DNA from: Lentisphaerota bacterium
Lineage (GTDB): Bacteria > Verrucomicrobiota > Kiritimatiellia > JAAZAB01
NCBI GenBank assembly: GCA_016182435.1
Contig: JACPGN010000165.1
Span: 1 to 13,867, forward strand
Direction of reading: 5' to 3'
DNA: 13,867 nucleotides
Below, piece by piece: positions 12,992-13,867 of this stretch. Both the position numbers and the translations under genes were made by a program. Positions within the stretch are counted from its first letter, which is position 1. Every line of letters begins with the position of its first letter. The notes beneath the pieces are model-generated. The model searched no databases. It was not told the DNA's origin and was given only the letters and a program-made list of their open reading frames with translations.

Positions 12992-13390
12992 GGATTTTCA
13001 ACGGGCTTTTCCTATTCTGAACGTACCGCATACAGAAAAGACTTTAAAGTTCGCTCAGGCACCTTTATCGCGATATTTCGCCCAGCCGGGATTGCACGCC
13101 GACTCAAATCCGGTTCAGTACCCCCGCCTACGGGTCAAGTCGCGGGTCAAGTCACAGGTCAAGTCGCGGGTCAAGTTATGCGACTACTTCATGCGCTTCG
13201 GGAAGACATGACGAGATCACAGATTCAGGCGGCCGTTGGCTTGCAGGGGCTAGCTAATTTCCGGCGCCTCTATCTGGCCCCTGCGCTCAAGGCCAGACTA
13301 ATTGAAATGACCATTCCCGACAAACCAAACAGCCGGTTGCAGAAGTATAGATTGACGGAACGAGGACGCGATTACATAAAAGAAGACTAA
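12992..13390 (+). pseudogene. C-terminal remnant of an AlbA_2/COG2865-type ATP-binding protein
   Basis: Directly after the previous stop, the same frame stays open for 132 codons to TAA (13388-13390). It reads DFKVRSGTFIAIFRPAG, then four GQV[A/T]-type repeats, then a winged-helix-like domain with LANFRRLYLAPALKARLIEM and PDKPNSRLQKYRLTERGRD. This is the typical tail of putative RNA-binding/ATP-binding proteins with an N-terminal AlbA_2 domain, which precedes a VTGQV-type linker and a winged helix; some Fic-family proteins have similar tails. The N-terminal two thirds are missing. An ATG at 13178 could give a 70-residue winged-helix protein, but it has no clear ribosome binding site, so I regard the whole as a remnant. 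It ends 12 bases before the next start, as in an operon. Confidence 0.6.
13133..13180 (+). repeat. Four 12-bp tandem repeats coding GQVA/GQVT
   Basis: GGTCAAGTCGCG occurs with small changes at 13133, 13145, 13157 and 13169. It encodes the linker between the two parts of the AlbA_2-type remnant. The period is in frame and the units code for a known linker, so it is a protein repeat, not a CRISPR or iteron. Confidence 0.85.
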
Positions 13391-13402
13391 GGAAAAACAC
13401 CA

Positions 13403-13621
13403 ATGAAACTCAAAGATGTCATGCAAGGGTTAAAAACCGATTATTCTCCGCAACTTTTCACGCCGGAAGTTATTTCCGCTGTCGAGAGCGATCTGAAGGA
13501 GCGCAACGGAAAGTTCTACGTGTTGTGCCGAATTCGCGGAAAAGAAGTGCAGGCAAGACCCGGCTCATGGGCCTGCCGGCGACCCTACGACATGCCTGCC
13601 TGCCGAAGCGGCTTCGCGTAG
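13403..13621 (+). pseudogene. Truncated N-terminus resembling a type I restriction HsdR subunit
   Basis: The ATG at 13403 has AAGGA just upstream, overlapping the previous stop. The first 52 residues (ending RIRGKEVQARP) resemble the start of HsdR N-terminal-domain proteins, where a phrase like NGKYYIKCLIRxKEIQAKP is followed by EEIVRQL. Here the reading changes after ARP at about 13560 to GSWACRRPYDMPACRSGFA, which is translation through an intergenic palindromic repeat, and stops at 13621. The motor and nuclease parts are absent. The homology is recalled from family sequence patterns, not searched. In type I loci an AlbA_2-type gene often stands next to hsdR, which fits the neighbour. Confidence 0.5.
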
Positions 13622-13627
13622 GTAGGC
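13594..13627. repeat. GCCTGCCT..CGAAGCGGCTTCG palindromic repeat
   Basis: GCCTGCCT (13594-13601) pairs with AGGTAGGC (13620-13627) apart from one mismatch, around the palindrome CGAAGCGGCTTCG (13604-13616). A direct repeat CAAGACC lies at 13554-13560 and 13648-13654, possibly bounding the inserted segment. The repeat ends the HsdR-like frame. Confidence 0.65.
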
Positions 13628-13777
13628 CTGTCCACCGATTTGCTTGCCAAGACCTGTCTGTCATCCGTCTTCCAACCCTCTTTCAACTGGCTTTTCCAAA
13701 CGCACCCTGCTATATTCAAAATCACTGGGAACGTGCAATATGGGGAATCCATGACAAAGATGCATCATCCAATCAGC

Positions 13778-13805
13778 TTGTCGCCCAATCCTACCGTGCT
13801 ATACT
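13778..13805 (+). promoter_or_regulatory. Candidate promoter for a gene beyond the window
   Basis: TTGTCG (13778-13783) and TATACT (13800-13805) are 16 bases apart; the -10 box matches sigma-70 at five of six positions, the -35 box at four. It points rightward and no gene follows inside the window. The stretch 13628-13867 holds short chance frames and otherwise nothing I recognise. Confidence 0.35.
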
Positions 13806-13867
13806 CGCCGCGTGCGGCATAAAACACTATTCGTTGAACTAATAGAATATGACCTGCGATAACATGA

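Noticed and set aside
13133..13180. GGTCAAGTC tandem repeats as iterons or an origin
   Set aside because: The 12-base period is in frame and encodes a GQV linker known from AlbA_2-type proteins.
13525..13842. 105-codon frame near the right end
   Set aside because: It is built partly from the palindromic repeat, has no recognisable domain or ribosome binding site, and overlaps the HsdR-like remnant.

Overview
The window looks like a contig from a GC-rich bacterium of the PVC group (Verrucomicrobiota, Kiritimatiellota or Lentisphaerota). This is inferred from three things: intergenic DNA packed with branched palindromes and 'ACCACGGAT..ACACGGAT'-type repeats, a eukaryote-like MTA phosphorylase, and a mix of sugar oxidoreductase/TIM-barrel genes. 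No ribosomal RNA or other phylogenetic marker is present, so the phylum is not proven.

Layout. Positions 11-1672 (+) carry a transglutaminase-like protein of unknown role, followed by a palindrome ending in a T tract. Positions 1829-2690 hold a promoter and mtnP (methylthioadenosine phosphorylase). Positions 2719-4411 hold a three-hairpin repeat, a small FmdB-type zinc-ribbon gene and a DegT-type PLP aminotransferase. Opposite them, 7003 to 4610 (-) is a three-gene operon: sugar-phosphate isomerase-like TIM barrel, Gfo/Idh/MocA dehydrogenase and a small nitroreductase. The tail of a lost membrane-protein gene sits just in front of this operon. Positions 9383-7212 (-) encode a very large polytopic membrane protein resembling GT-C/PTPS-related families. 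A tRNA-Leu(TAG) at 9671-9756 (+) overlaps the 3' end of pdxA on the other strand. surA-like and pdxA (11912 to 9735, -) keep the gene order of the enterobacterial surA-pdxA operon. From about 12,200 to the end the window is a gene graveyard: a DUF4143-type ATPase remnant with an internal deletion, the C-terminal part of an AlbA_2/COG2865-type ATP-binding protein, and a truncated N-terminus resembling a type I restriction HsdR subunit.

The most striking content is the repeat landscape. Four copies of a branched palindrome (outer stem of GTAGGG/CCCTAC or GTAGCC/GGCTAC type with internal hairpins) occur at 1734, 4440, 7121 and 10552. The last lies inside pdxA and appears to add 24 codons in frame, bounded by 7-bp direct repeats exactly 72 nt apart. 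Two loci, upstream of the membrane-protein gene and of the surA-like gene, carry the same ordered composite of three repeat modules. The module nearest each gene supplies misleading upstream TTG or GTG start codons, so the starts given here are moved downstream. No CRISPR array, rRNA, intact transposase or integrase was seen. The window does not show a clear new defence or biosynthetic system. The best candidates for novelty are the coding-sequence-invading palindrome and the ordered repeat composite.
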